A stretch of 64,000 bases of DNA, from contig NZ_CP040792.1 of NCBI RefSeq assembly GCF_021952865.1, positions 2,108,001 through 2,172,000 of the forward strand. Reading direction: 5' to 3'. The position numbers and the translations under genes are program-made. This DNA is from Clavibacter californiensis (GTDB lineage: Bacteria > Actinomycetota > Actinomycetes > Actinomycetales > Microbacteriaceae). The notes under the pieces are model-generated. The model saw nothing but the letters and a program-made list of their open reading frames with translations. It did not search any database and had not been told where the DNA came from. Positions 26,586 through 34,746 of the stretch are shown here, piece after piece (position 1 is the stretch's first letter; every line of letters begins with the position of its first letter).

Positions 26586-27566
26586 ATGACCGACACCACC
26601 TCCACCGCAGCGCCCGCGCCCGCCCCGGCGCGCCGCTCCCTGCTCCAGCGCCTCCCGCTCGTCTCGCACGTGCGGCAGAGCGTCGGCCTCCAGCGCGGCA
26701 TGCTCGTCGCCGGCATGGTCATCACCGGGATCTTCATCCTGCTCGCGGCGTTCGCGCCGCTCATCGCGCCCTTCGGCTTCGACCAGGACCGGGACGACGC
26801 GGGCTCCTTCACGCGCCAGGCAGCACCGGACGCGGCGCACATCTGGGGCACCACGGTCGGCGGCTACGACGTGTTCTCCCGCGTCGTCTGGGGCACGCAG
26901 ACCGCGCTCTCGGTCGTCGTGATCGCCGTGGTCCTGTCGCTGTTCGCCGGCGTGCTGCTCGGCGTCGTCTCCGGCTACCTCGGTGGATGGCTCGACCGGA
27001 TCCTCGTGGTCATCGCCGACGCCATCTACCCGTTCCCGACGCTCCTGCTGGCCATCGTCGTGAGCATCGTGCTGACCGGCGGGCAGTCGAGCCTCTGGGG
27101 CGGCATCCTGGCGGCGGCCGTGAGCATCACGGTCGTCTACATCCCGCAGTACTTCCGGGTCATCCGCGCCGAGGTCGTGCGGCTGAAGGCGGAGGCGTTC
27201 GTCGAGAGCGCCAAGGTCATCGGCACGTCGACGCCGCGGATCATGTTCGTGCACGTGCTGCGGAACTCCACCCGCACGCTGCCGCTGATCCTCACGCTCA
27301 ACGCGTCCGAGGCCATCCTCACGCTCGCGGGCCTCGGCTTCCTCGGCTTCGGCATCTCGCCGACGTCGGCAGCCGAGTGGGGCTACGACCTCAACCGCGC
27401 GCTCGCGGACACCGCGAGCGGCATCTGGTGGACGGGCGTCTTCCCCGGAGTCGCCATCGTGCTCCTCGTCCTCGGGCTCACGCTCGTGGGCGAGAGCGTG
27501 AACGACATCTCCGACCCCAAGCTGCGCGCCCGCAAGCGCGCCGAGAAGAAGAAGGTGTCCGCATGA
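26586..27566 (+). CDS. ABC transporter permease, DppC type
   Basis: This 326-residue permease pairs with the DppB-type protein. It has an N-terminal OppC_N segment with a first transmembrane helix near residue 40 (GMLVAGMVITGIFILLAAFA) and an EAA loop near residue 200 (EAFVESAKVIGTSTPRIMF). The ATG lies 1 nt after the upstream stop and the stop overlaps the ATPase gene as ATGA. Confidence 0.93.
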   Translation: MTDTTSTAAPAPAPARRSLLQRLPLVSHVRQSVGLQRGMLVAGMVITGIFILLAAFAPLIAPFGFDQDRDDAGSFTRQAAPDAAHIWGTTVGGYDVFSRVVWGTQTALSVVVIAVVLSLFAGVLLGVVSGYLGGWLDRILVVIADAIYPFPTLLLAIVVSIVLTGGQSSLWGGILAAAVSITVVYIPQYFRVIRAEVVRLKAEAFVESAKVIGTSTPRIMFVHVLRNSTRTLPLILTLNASEAILTLAGLGFLGFGISPTSAAEWGYDLNRALADTASGIWWTGVFPGVAIVLLVLGLTLVGESVNDISDPKLRARKRAEKKKVSA

Positions 27567-29275
27567 GCGACGTCGTCTCGATCCGCGACCTCGGGGTGAC
27601 CTTCGCGACCGACGGCGGCGACGTCCGCGCGGTCGACGGGGTGTCCCTCACGGTGTCGCCCGGCGAGATCCTCGCCATCGTGGGGGAGTCGGGGTCGGGC
27701 AAGTCCGTCACCGCCCGCACGATCCTCGGCCTCCTGCCCGACACAGCAGTCACCGACGGCGCCGTGCTCCTCAGCGACCGGAAGGGGGCGGGCGCGGTCG
27801 ACGTGCTCTCCATCTCCGCGGACGAGCTGCGCCGGGCGCGCGGCCGCGACGTCGCGATGGTGTTCCAGGAGCCGTCCACGGCGCTGAACCCCGTGCACAC
27901 GGTGGGCTGGCAGATCGTCGAGGGCCTCCGCGCCCACGGCCGCGTGTCGAAGAAGGAGGGTCGCGCGAAGGCGATCGACATCCTCCGCCGCGTGGGCATC
28001 CCCGACCCCGAGACCCGGGTCGACCACTACCCGCACCAGTTCTCGGGCGGGCAGAAGCAGCGCGTCGTCATCGCCATGGCGCTCGTGCTGGATCCCGGGC
28101 TCATCGTCGCCGACGAGCCGACGACGGCCCTCGACGTGACCGTGCAGGCCGAGATCCTCGACCTGCTGCGGCGCTGCCGCGACGAGTTCGGCGCGGCCGT
28201 GATCCTCATCACGCACAACATGGGCGTGGTGGCCGATCTCGCCGACCGCGTGGCGGTCATGTACCGCTCGCGGCTCGTGGAGCAGGCCGACGTGGCCACG
28301 CTCTTCGCGTCGCCGAAGGAGGAGTACACGCGCAATCTCCTCGCCTCGGTGCCGAAGCTCGGCGAGGGCGTCGCCGCGACCGTGGAGCGCGCGGCCGTGC
28401 GCACCCGGGCACGCGCGGAGTCCACCACGGAGTCGGCGCCCGTCGTCGTCGCGGAGGGGCTGGAGATCGAGTACCCGGGTCGCCTCGGGTCGCCCGCGTT
28501 CCGCGCCGTCAAGGGCGTCGACCTGCGCATCGAGGCCGGCGAGGTCCTCGGGCTCGTGGGGGAGTCGGGCTCGGGCAAGACCACCATCGGCCGTGCCATC
28601 GCGGGGCTCACCAACGTGACCGGCGGATCGCTGAAGGTCCTCGGCACCGAGATGCTCGGCGTGCGCGAGCGCGACTTCCGCACGAAGCGCGCCGACATCG
28701 GGTTCGTGTTCCAGGATCCTGCGACGAGCTTCAACCCGCGCCTCACGATCGCCGAGTGCGTGGCCGAGCCGCTCATCGTGCACGGACGCGCGAAGTCGCC
28801 GCAGGCCGCCCGTGGCCGGGTCGACGAGCTGCTCGAGGCCGTGCAGCTGCCCAAGGCCTTCGGCGACCGGTACCCGCACGAGCTCTCCGGCGGGCAGCGC
28901 CAGCGCGCGAGCCTCGCCCGCGGGCTCGCGCTCGAGCCGTCGCTGCTCGTCGCCGACGAGCCGACGAGCGCGCTCGACGTCTCGGTGCAGGCGCGCGTGC
29001 TGGAGCTCTTCGCCGAGCTGCAGCGCGAGCTCGGCTTCGCGGCGCTGTTCATCAGCCACGACCTGGCCGTGGTCGACCTGCTCGCCGACCGCATCGCCGT
29101 GCTGTACCGCGGCGAGCTGGTGGAGGAGGGGACAGGCGCCGATGTCCTCGGCAACCCGCAGCACCCGTACACGCAGCGCCTCCTGGCGTCGCTGCCCGTG
29201 CCCGACCCGGCCGAGCAGGCCGAGCGCCGCGCGCGGCTGCACGCGCTCCGGGCCGCGGAGCGCACCGCCGGCTAG
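27563..29275 (+). CDS. Fused double ABC ATPase (DppD-DppF type)
   Basis: This 570-residue protein has two complete nucleotide-binding domains in tandem. The first has Walker A GESGSGKS (~40), signature FSGGQKQR (~162) and Walker B LIVADEPTT. The second has GESGSGKT (~335), LSGGQRQR (~440) and LLVADEPTSALD. Fusion of the D and F subunits is common in actinobacterial peptide transporters. ATG 27563 overlaps the permease stop. Confidence 0.94.
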   Translation: MSDVVSIRDLGVTFATDGGDVRAVDGVSLTVSPGEILAIVGESGSGKSVTARTILGLLPDTAVTDGAVLLSDRKGAGAVDVLSISADELRRARGRDVAMVFQEPSTALNPVHTVGWQIVEGLRAHGRVSKKEGRAKAIDILRRVGIPDPETRVDHYPHQFSGGQKQRVVIAMALVLDPGLIVADEPTTALDVTVQAEILDLLRRCRDEFGAAVILITHNMGVVADLADRVAVMYRSRLVEQADVATLFASPKEEYTRNLLASVPKLGEGVAATVERAAVRTRARAESTTESAPVVVAEGLEIEYPGRLGSPAFRAVKGVDLRIEAGEVLGLVGESGSGKTTIGRAIAGLTNVTGGSLKVLGTEMLGVRERDFRTKRADIGFVFQDPATSFNPRLTIAECVAEPLIVHGRAKSPQAARGRVDELLEAVQLPKAFGDRYPHELSGGQRQRASLARGLALEPSLLVADEPTSALDVSVQARVLELFAELQRELGFAALFISHDLAVVDLLADRIAVLYRGELVEEGTGADVLGNPQHPYTQRLLASLPVPDPAEQAERRARLHALRAAERTAG

Positions 29276-29388
29276 GCGGCTCGGAGCGGCGCCCGGCCGA
29301 CCCGGGGCATGATGGGTCGGAACCCGCATCCGTCGTGCGGCCGGTCACGCCGGCCTGCCGCACGACCACGCCGAGGACGGAGCAGCGC

Positions 29389-30330
29389 ATGACGCACACC
29401 CCCCGAGACGCCGACGCGGACGGCGGGCCCGCCGAGCCCGTGCTCGACGTCCGCGACCTGCGGCTGGCGTACCCCGCCCGCCGCGGAGCCGAGACGCCGC
29501 CGGCCGTCGACGGCATCACGCTCCGGATCATGCCGGGCGAGGTGCTCGGCGTGGTCGGCGCGAGCGGCTCCGGGAAGTCGTCGCTCGCGCGCGTGCTGGC
29601 GGGCCTCGTCCCGTCGGGCGACGAGGGGGCGGCCGTGCCGAGGATCACGGGCGGCGACGCCTCGGTGCTCGGCGAGGGCCTCCGCCGCATGGGCCGCCGC
29701 GCGCGCACGCGCACCACGTACGGCATCGGCTACGTGCCGCAGGACGCCGGCACCACGCTGCACCCCCAGCTCACGGCGAGCGAGGCGATCGCGGAGCCGA
29801 TCTTCTCCCGCGACCGCCGCTTCGACAGCGAGGTCGCCGCGCGCCGCGTCGTCACCCTGCTCACGGCGCTCGAGCTGCCGCCGGGCACGCAGGACCGCTA
29901 CCCTCACGAGCTCTCCAGCGGCCAGCGCCAGCGCGTAGCCCTCGCGCGCGCGCTGGTCCTCGGCCCGCGCCTCCTCATCGCCGACGAGCCCACGTCGGGC
30001 GTCGACGTGATGAGCCGCGTCGCCGTGCTCGACCTGCTGCGCGACCTCCAGTCCCGCGGCGGCTTCTCCGCCCTCGTGGTCAGCCACGACCTCGCCGTGG
30101 TCGAGCGCCTCACCGACCGCCTCGCCGTGCTGGACCGCGGGACGCTGGTCGGCTTCGGCGCCATCGACGACGTGCTCGCGGATCCCACGCACCCGTACGT
30201 GCAGGGGCTCGCGGAGTCGCGCACGGCCGCCGAGCCCGCGCCCGACGAGGGCGGCCCCGGTCCCGATGTCGTCCTGCGTTCCCCCGAACCGCCCGCCCGC
30301 GTCCCGCACCCCCGGAGGCCCCTCGCATGA
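29389..30330 (+). CDS. Additional ABC transporter ATPase
   Basis: This 313-residue single ATPase has Walker A GASGSGKS (~64), Q-loop in GYVPQDAGTTLHPQ, Walker B LLIADEPTSG and H-loop VVSHD. Its signature is LSSGQRQR, with Ser in place of the usual first Gly. It resembles oligopeptide/nickel transporter ATPases. Because the preceding gene already supplies two ATPase domains, this third one is extra; it may serve another permease pair or replace one half. ATG 29389 has a GAGGACGGA RBS. The stop overlaps the dehydrogenase gene as ATGA. Confidence 0.9.
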   Translation: MTHTPRDADADGGPAEPVLDVRDLRLAYPARRGAETPPAVDGITLRIMPGEVLGVVGASGSGKSSLARVLAGLVPSGDEGAAVPRITGGDASVLGEGLRRMGRRARTRTTYGIGYVPQDAGTTLHPQLTASEAIAEPIFSRDRRFDSEVAARRVVTLLTALELPPGTQDRYPHELSSGQRQRVALARALVLGPRLLIADEPTSGVDVMSRVAVLDLLRDLQSRGGFSALVVSHDLAVVERLTDRLAVLDRGTLVGFGAIDDVLADPTHPYVQGLAESRTAAEPAPDEGGPGPDVVLRSPEPPARVPHPRRPLA

Positions 30331-31346
30331 CCGACACCACCGCATCCGCATCCGCCGCTCGCCGCGTCCACCGCGCGGTCGACGGCGCCACGCCGCACCG
30401 CCTGACGGGCGACGCGCGGCCGACGCCCGGCCCGATCGCCATGCTGCCGCGCACGGAGGACGCGTACCTCGAGGCCGTCCGCGCCGGCGGCGGCGAGGTG
30501 GCCGAGCTGTCGGAGGACACGCGCGGCATCGTCTGGCTCTCCATCCGCCGCGCCGCGGAGCTCACCGACACGCTCGCCGCCAACCCGCAGGTGCAGTGGG
30601 TGCAGCTGCCGTTCGCGGGCGTCGACGCCTTCGCCGACACGCTCCGGGAGTGCGACCGGCCCGACCTCGTCTGGACGAGCGCGAAGGGCGCCTACTCCGA
30701 GCCGGTCGCCGAGCACGCGCTCGCGCTCACCCTCGCGACCCTGCGCCAGCTGCCGGAGCGCGCACGGGCGACCTCCTGGGGATCCTCCGCCGGCCTCTCG
30801 CTCTACCGGTCAGAGGTCGTCGTGGTCGGCGCGGGCGGCATCGCGCTGGAGTACATCCGGCTGCTCGCCCCCTTTGACTGCACCGTCACGGTCGTGCGCC
30901 GCAGCGGCGACCCCGTGGAGGGCGCGGATCGCACCGTCACGGCCGACCGGCTCGACGAGGTGCTGCTGGGCGCCGACGTCGTGATGCTGGCGGCGGCCAG
31001 CACCGACGACACCGCAGGGCTCATCGGCGTCGCGCAGCTCGCGGCGATGAAGGACACGGCTGTCCTCGTCAACATCGCCCGCGGCGCGCTCGTGGACCCC
31101 GACGCGCTGCTCGACGCGCTCCGCTCGGGCGCGATCCACGGCGCGGGCCTCGACGTCACGTCGCCCGAGCCGTTGCCGGACGGCCACCCGCTGTTCTCCG
31201 AGCCGCGCTGCATCGTCACGCCGCACACCGCCGACACCCCGGACATGGTGCGGCCGCTGCTGGCCGAGCGGATCCGGCTCAACACGGAGGCGTTCCTCCG
31301 GACGGGCGACTTCGTCGGCATCGTCGAGCCGTCCTCGGGCTACTGA
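30327..31346 (+). CDS. D-isomer-specific 2-hydroxyacid dehydrogenase family protein
   Basis: This 339-residue NAD(P)-dependent protein has VVVGAGGIALEYI (Rossmann fold, about residue 170) and the catalytic triad expected of the family: Arg in NIARGALVD, Glu in DVTSPEPLP and His in VTPHTADTPD. Residues 1-35 are an Ala/Thr/His-rich extension. The ATGA overlap with the ATPase gene suggests that it acts on a solute imported by, or linked to, that transporter. The substrate is unknown. Confidence 0.9.
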   Translation: MTDTTASASAARRVHRAVDGATPHRLTGDARPTPGPIAMLPRTEDAYLEAVRAGGGEVAELSEDTRGIVWLSIRRAAELTDTLAANPQVQWVQLPFAGVDAFADTLRECDRPDLVWTSAKGAYSEPVAEHALALTLATLRQLPERARATSWGSSAGLSLYRSEVVVVGAGGIALEYIRLLAPFDCTVTVVRRSGDPVEGADRTVTADRLDEVLLGADVVMLAAASTDDTAGLIGVAQLAAMKDTAVLVNIARGALVDPDALLDALRSGAIHGAGLDVTSPEPLPDGHPLFSEPRCIVTPHTADTPDMVRPLLAERIRLNTEAFLRTGDFVGIVEPSSGY

Positions 31347-31396
31347 CGCCGTCGCGCGCGTCGCCCGCCCGCCCGCGCCGCGTCGGGCGCGCCCCG

Positions 31397-31402
31397 TAGG
31401 CT
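31397..31402 (+). promoter_or_regulatory. -10 box TAGGCT, leaderless promoter of lactonase gene
   Basis: TAGGCT is followed by 7 nt and GTG 31410; an ATG follows at 31413. No RBS is seen. Confidence 0.55.
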
Positions 31403-31409
31403 CGTCATC

Positions 31410-32441
31410 GTGATGACGCCCGAGGAAGCCGCCGTGCCCGAGGTCTCGATGTGGGCGGGCGGCTACACCGCCGATGCCGGCGGATCGGGCATCGGCATCA
31501 TGCGCCTCACGGTCGACCCCATCACGGGCGACCTCGCGGTCACGGGCACAGCGGTGGAGACGCCGTCGCCCTCCTTCCTCCTCGCGCACGGCGACATGGT
31601 CTACGCGGTGGGCGAGGCGGCCGACCGCGTGGAGGCGTTCCGCCGCGGACCGGGCGGCTCGCTGCAGTGGGCGGGCGGCCAGCCGAGCGGCGGTTCCGGA
31701 CCCTGCCACCTGCACGTGGTGGACGACCTGCTCCTCACCTCGCACTACGGGGACGGCACGATCGCCGTCCACCCCATCGCGCCCGACGGCACCCTCGGCG
31801 ACGCCGTCCAGCTGCTCACCTCCGAGGGATCCGGGCCCCGCCCGCAGCAGGACGGCCCGCACGCGCACGCCACGCTCCACGTCGGCGGCGGGATCGTCCT
31901 CAGCGCCGATCTCGGGACCGACACCGTCCAGGTGCACGCCCTCCGCGAGGGCCGGCTCGTCCGCACCGGCGCGCTCGACCTGCCGCCCGGCACCGGGCCG
32001 CGGCACATGGCCCTCCTGACGTCGGGCCGCGTGCTCCTCGTGGGCGAGCTCGACGGCACCCTGCACGCGCTCGATGGCACGGACGGCTCCTGGCGCGTCG
32101 CCGCCTCCACCTCGTGCGCGGCCGAGCCCGACGTGCGCGACTCGGCCGCCGAGGTGCGGGTGTCCGCCGACGAGCGCCTCGCCTACGTCGGCCTCCGCGG
32201 CTCCGAGCGGATCGCGGTGGTCGGCATCGCCGAGGACGGCGCGCTCGCCCCCGTCGCCGCCTTCGACTGCGGCGGCGAGACGCCGCGCCACCACGTCCTC
32301 GTCGACGATCGGCTGCACGTCGCGAACCAGGGATCGAGCACGGTCGCCTCCTTCCGGCTCGACCGGGCGAACGGGCTCCCCACGGCGTCGCCCGCCGTGA
32401 TCGCCGTGCCGAGCCCGACCTACCTGCTGCCCGTCGGGTAG
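31410..32441 (+). CDS. Lactonase family protein (seven-bladed beta-propeller, Pgl-like)
   Basis: This 343-residue protein fits the YbhE/6-phosphogluconolactonase beta-propeller family (PF10282), which hydrolyses 6-phosphogluconolactone or other sugar lactones. Recognisable parts are WAGGYTADAGGSGIGIMRL at the N terminus, the GPCHLHVVDD segment, QQDGPHAHATL near residue 150, GTGPRHMAL near 197 and GGETPRHHVLVDD near 292. There is no signal peptide. It converges on the next small gene with a 13-bp gap. Confidence 0.85.
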   Translation: MMTPEEAAVPEVSMWAGGYTADAGGSGIGIMRLTVDPITGDLAVTGTAVETPSPSFLLAHGDMVYAVGEAADRVEAFRRGPGGSLQWAGGQPSGGSGPCHLHVVDDLLLTSHYGDGTIAVHPIAPDGTLGDAVQLLTSEGSGPRPQQDGPHAHATLHVGGGIVLSADLGTDTVQVHALREGRLVRTGALDLPPGTGPRHMALLTSGRVLLVGELDGTLHALDGTDGSWRVAASTSCAAEPDVRDSAAEVRVSADERLAYVGLRGSERIAVVGIAEDGALAPVAAFDCGGETPRHHVLVDDRLHVANQGSSTVASFRLDRANGLPTASPAVIAVPSPTYLLPVG

Positions 32442-32454
32442 CCGGTCGGGCGCC

Positions 32455-32820
32455 TCAGCGCAGCAGCAGGGGAGCGGCCGCCCGGATCTCCTCCTCGACG
32501 CCGAGCCCGCGCCAGCCCTCAGCCGTGAACGCCCGGCCGTCGACCCCGTTGCGGTCCATGAGGGCGAAGCCGACCGCGCGGATCCCCGAGTAGGCGATGA
32601 GCACGGGGTGGTGGGGATCCCCGACGAGGCGCACGATGCGCTCGCGCCGGGCCTCGAGGACGGGCAGCGTGTCGGCCGGCCCGTCGGCCGCCCGGGGCAG
32701 GATCGCGTCGGCCACCGGGTCGTCGCCCGGGGCGTCGCGCGAGCGCAGGTCCTCGTCCAGCAGCGGCCAGAGCCGATCCGCGTCATTCGGACGCGCGACC
32801 ACCACCTGGAACATGCCCAT
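32455..32820 (-). CDS. Small hypothetical protein (possible truncated GNAT-like fold)
   Basis: This 121-residue protein starts VVVARPNDADRLWPLLDEDL and contains a beta-strand pair (PVLIAYSGIRAVGFALMDR), a pattern that recalls acetyltransferase folds. It lacks the acetyl-CoA Q/RxxGxG/A loop, so no activity is claimed. The start is supported by a leaderless -10 box at 32827-32832. It is the last gene before the tRNA-Asn. Confidence 0.65.
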   Translation of the reverse strand: MGMFQVVVARPNDADRLWPLLDEDLRSRDAPGDDPVADAILPRAADGPADTLPVLEARRERIVRLVGDPHHPVLIAYSGIRAVGFALMDRNGVDGRAFTAEGWRGLGVEEEIRAAAPLLLR

Positions 32821-32826
32821 GGTCCG

Positions 32827-32832
32827 ACGCTA
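32827..32832 (-). promoter_or_regulatory. -10 box TAGCGT, leaderless promoter
   Basis: On the minus strand TAGCGT is followed by 6 nt (CGGACC) and the ATG at 32820. Confidence 0.55.
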
Positions 32833-32863
32833 CCGGCCGCAGGGGGAGGATGGCCGGGCAAGG

Positions 32864-32896
32864 AAAAAGGCCCCGCGGGTGGAGCCGCGAGGCCTT
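32864..32896 (-). terminator. Rho-independent terminator of tRNA-Asn
   Basis: On the minus strand AAGGCCTCGCGG pairs with CCGCGGGGCCTT (one G-U pair) across a 6-nt loop. The T-rich tail lies at the 3' side; AAAAA at 32864-32868 is read as UUUUU. This is the most canonical intrinsic terminator in the window. Confidence 0.8.
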
Positions 32897-32898
32897 CG

Positions 32899-32971
32899 CT
32901 CCCCGAGTTGGACTCGAACCAACAACCTGCCGGTTAACAGCCGGCTGCTCTGCCAATTGAGCTATCGAGGA
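32899..32971 (-). tRNA. tRNA-Asn (GTT)
   Basis: This 73-nt tRNA has acceptor stem TCCTCGA/TCGGGGA, the D arm TAGCTCAATTGGCAGAGCA, and anticodon loop CTGTTAA with GTT (minus-strand reading of 32936-32938). The T arm is GTTGGTTCGAGTCCAAC. CCA is not encoded. A -10-like TACGCT lies 20 nt upstream on the minus strand (32992-32997). Confidence 0.96.
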
Positions 32972-33048
32972 TCACGTGGAGCAACCTGGAAAGCGTAGCA
33001 AAGAAATCGGGTGCCTCCGCTCACCGGGCGCGACGCCCTGGCGCGTCC

Positions 33049-33615
33049 TCAGTCCTCGAGGTGGTCGCGCCCCGGCAGCCACGACTGCCCGGGCACGCCC
33101 CAGCCGCTCTTCCGGATGATCTTCGCCACGGGCTTCACGAACTCGTGCTCGAGCCGGTCGGTGTAGATCAGACCGTCGAGGTGGTCGAACTCGTGCTGCA
33201 GGATCCGCGCGAACCACCCGGCCGCCTGGATCTCGAACGGGCGGCCGTCGAGGTCGACCGCGCGGAGGATCGCCCGGTCGGCGCGCACCAGCGGGAAGCG
33301 CTCGCCCGGGAACGACAGGCAGCCCTCCTCCTCGGTGTCCTCGTCGGCCTCGCGCACGGCGACGGGCGTGATGAAGAGGTCGGGGTTCACGGCGACGCCC
33401 CGCAGCGGCTCGCCCTCGTCGGTCTCGTAGGAGTAGACGAACACGCGCAGCGGCACGCCCACCTGGGGTGCCGCGAGGCCGACGCCCGGCGCCTCGTCCA
33501 TGGTGTCGAACATGTCGGCCACCAGGGTGCGCAGGTCGTCGTCGAACGCCTCCACCTCGCGGGCCGGGGCGTGCAGGACGGGGTCTCCGGTGATCCGGAT
33601 GGGGAGGACGGCCAT
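33049..33615 (-). CDS. def: Peptide deformylase
   Basis: This enzyme removes the N-formyl group from nascent proteins. The 188-residue sequence has all three motifs: GVGLAAPQVG (residues ~45-54), EEGCLSFPG (~95-103, metal Cys) and QHEFDHLDG (~138-146, two metal His and the catalytic Glu). ATG 33615 follows a TATCAT box by 7 nt, so it is probably leaderless. It is divergent to a transporter gene across 39 bp. Confidence 0.96.
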   Translation of the reverse strand: MAVLPIRITGDPVLHAPAREVEAFDDDLRTLVADMFDTMDEAPGVGLAAPQVGVPLRVFVYSYETDEGEPLRGVAVNPDLFITPVAVREADEDTEEEGCLSFPGERFPLVRADRAILRAVDLDGRPFEIQAAGWFARILQHEFDHLDGLIYTDRLEHEFVKPVAKIIRKSGWGVPGQSWLPGRDHLED

Positions 33616-33622
33616 GCTGCCG

Positions 33623-33628
33623 ATGATA
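33623..33628 (-). promoter_or_regulatory. -10 box TATCAT, leaderless promoter of def
   Basis: On the minus strand TATCAT is followed by 7 nt and the def ATG at 33615. It faces the promoter of the transporter gene at 33643-33648, with 14 bp between the two boxes. Confidence 0.55.
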
Positions 33629-33642
33629 GGCGGGCCGCCGGG

Positions 33643-33648
33643 TAGGGT
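33643..33648 (+). promoter_or_regulatory. -10 box TAGGGT, leaderless promoter of transporter gene
   Basis: TAGGGT is followed by 6 nt and GTG 33655. Confidence 0.58.
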
Positions 33649-33654
33649 CGGGGC

Positions 33655-34566
33655 GTGCCCTTCGACGCCAGCCCCGTTCTCCAGGCCGCCTCGTTGACCC
33701 CGTACCAGGCGCTCGGGATCCCGATCGCGCTCGTCGGCGCCGTGTTCCTGTCCCTGGGCGCGCAGCTGCAGTCGCAGGGCGTCGCGAAGATGGAGGCGCG
33801 CGGGAAGAAGAGCACCGCGGGTCTCAGCGTCCGGCAGCTCGGCGCGCTGCTCGGCCGTCCGTCGTGGGTCGCCGGCACCGTGATGCTCGGCCTCGCCATC
33901 GTGTTCCAGCTCGCGAGCCTGCGCCTCGCGCCGCTCATCGTGGTGCAGCCGCTCGGGGCGGTGGCGCTCGTGGTCACGGCCGTCCTCAACTCCCGGGCCA
34001 CGGGGAAGCGCCTCGACCTCAAGGCCAAGCGGGCGGTCGGTCTCTGCATCGGCGGCGTGGGCCTGTTCGTGGTCTTCGCGGCCGTCTTCGCGAAGGAGAC
34101 GCCCATCCGCACGCCCGAGCTCATCACGATCCTGGTGATCCTCGGCCTCGTGCTCGCGCTGCTCGGCGGCCTCTTCCTCTACTTCCGCCGGCACGTGCGC
34201 GCCATCTTCTACATCATCAGCGCCGGGGTGCTCTACGGCTTCGTCGCGACGCTCGCCAAGGTCGTCATCAACCGCCTCACGACGGGCGACTTCGACGTGC
34301 TCACCGCCGTGTGCATCGTCGCCCTCGTCGCGGCGACCCTGCTCGGCGCCTACTTCGTGCAGACCGCGTACTCGTCGGGGCCGCCCGACCTCGTGATCGC
34401 GGGGCTCACGGTGGTCGACCCGCTCGTGGCCGTCTGCATCGGCGTGACCGTCCTCGGCGAGGCCGCGGACGCCCCGCTCTACGCCGCCGTGGCCTTCCTC
34501 GTCGCGGCCGCAGTGGCGGTCATCGGCGTGTTCCAGCTCGCGAAGCACCACCCGCACGCGTCCTGA
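33655..34566 (+). CDS. DMT-superfamily transporter (EamA/NIPA-like)
   Basis: This 303-residue integral membrane protein has nine to ten hydrophobic helices, starting near residue 18 (ALGIPIALVGAVFLSLGAQL). The pattern of two repeated halves fits the drug/metabolite transporter superfamily, and the first helix and LIVVQPLGAVALV segment resemble NIPA/YfcA-like magnesium or metabolite carriers. The substrate is unknown. It starts at GTG 33655 behind its own promoter. Confidence 0.8.
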   Translation: MPFDASPVLQAASLTPYQALGIPIALVGAVFLSLGAQLQSQGVAKMEARGKKSTAGLSVRQLGALLGRPSWVAGTVMLGLAIVFQLASLRLAPLIVVQPLGAVALVVTAVLNSRATGKRLDLKAKRAVGLCIGGVGLFVVFAAVFAKETPIRTPELITILVILGLVLALLGGLFLYFRRHVRAIFYIISAGVLYGFVATLAKVVINRLTTGDFDVLTAVCIVALVAATLLGAYFVQTAYSSGPPDLVIAGLTVVDPLVAVCIGVTVLGEAADAPLYAAVAFLVAAAVAVIGVFQLAKHHPHAS

Positions 34567-34663
34567 CCCCGCCGCATCCCGGGCCGCCGACGGGGACGCC
34601 CGGCGACCGGAGGAGGCGGCCTCGACCCCGGTGCGCCGTCGGGCCCTCCCGGGGCCCGTGCGA

Positions 34664-34669
34664 TACGTT
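34664..34669 (+). promoter_or_regulatory. -10 box TACGTT upstream of glycosyltransferase gene
   Basis: TACGTT predicts a start near 34676 and a leader of ~70 nt with RBS GGAGAGA just before TTG 34747. Confidence 0.4.
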
Positions 34670-34746
34670 GCTCTGCGACACCCGGCCCGCATCGCCCCGA
34701 TCCACGTGACGCGCGCCGGACGCCGACACCACTGGAGAGACACTTC

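Noticed and set aside
29300-29388. Separate leaderless promoter (CATGAT) for the extra ATPase gene
   Set aside because: The box lies ~75 nt from the start codon and has no supporting -35; it is a weak match.
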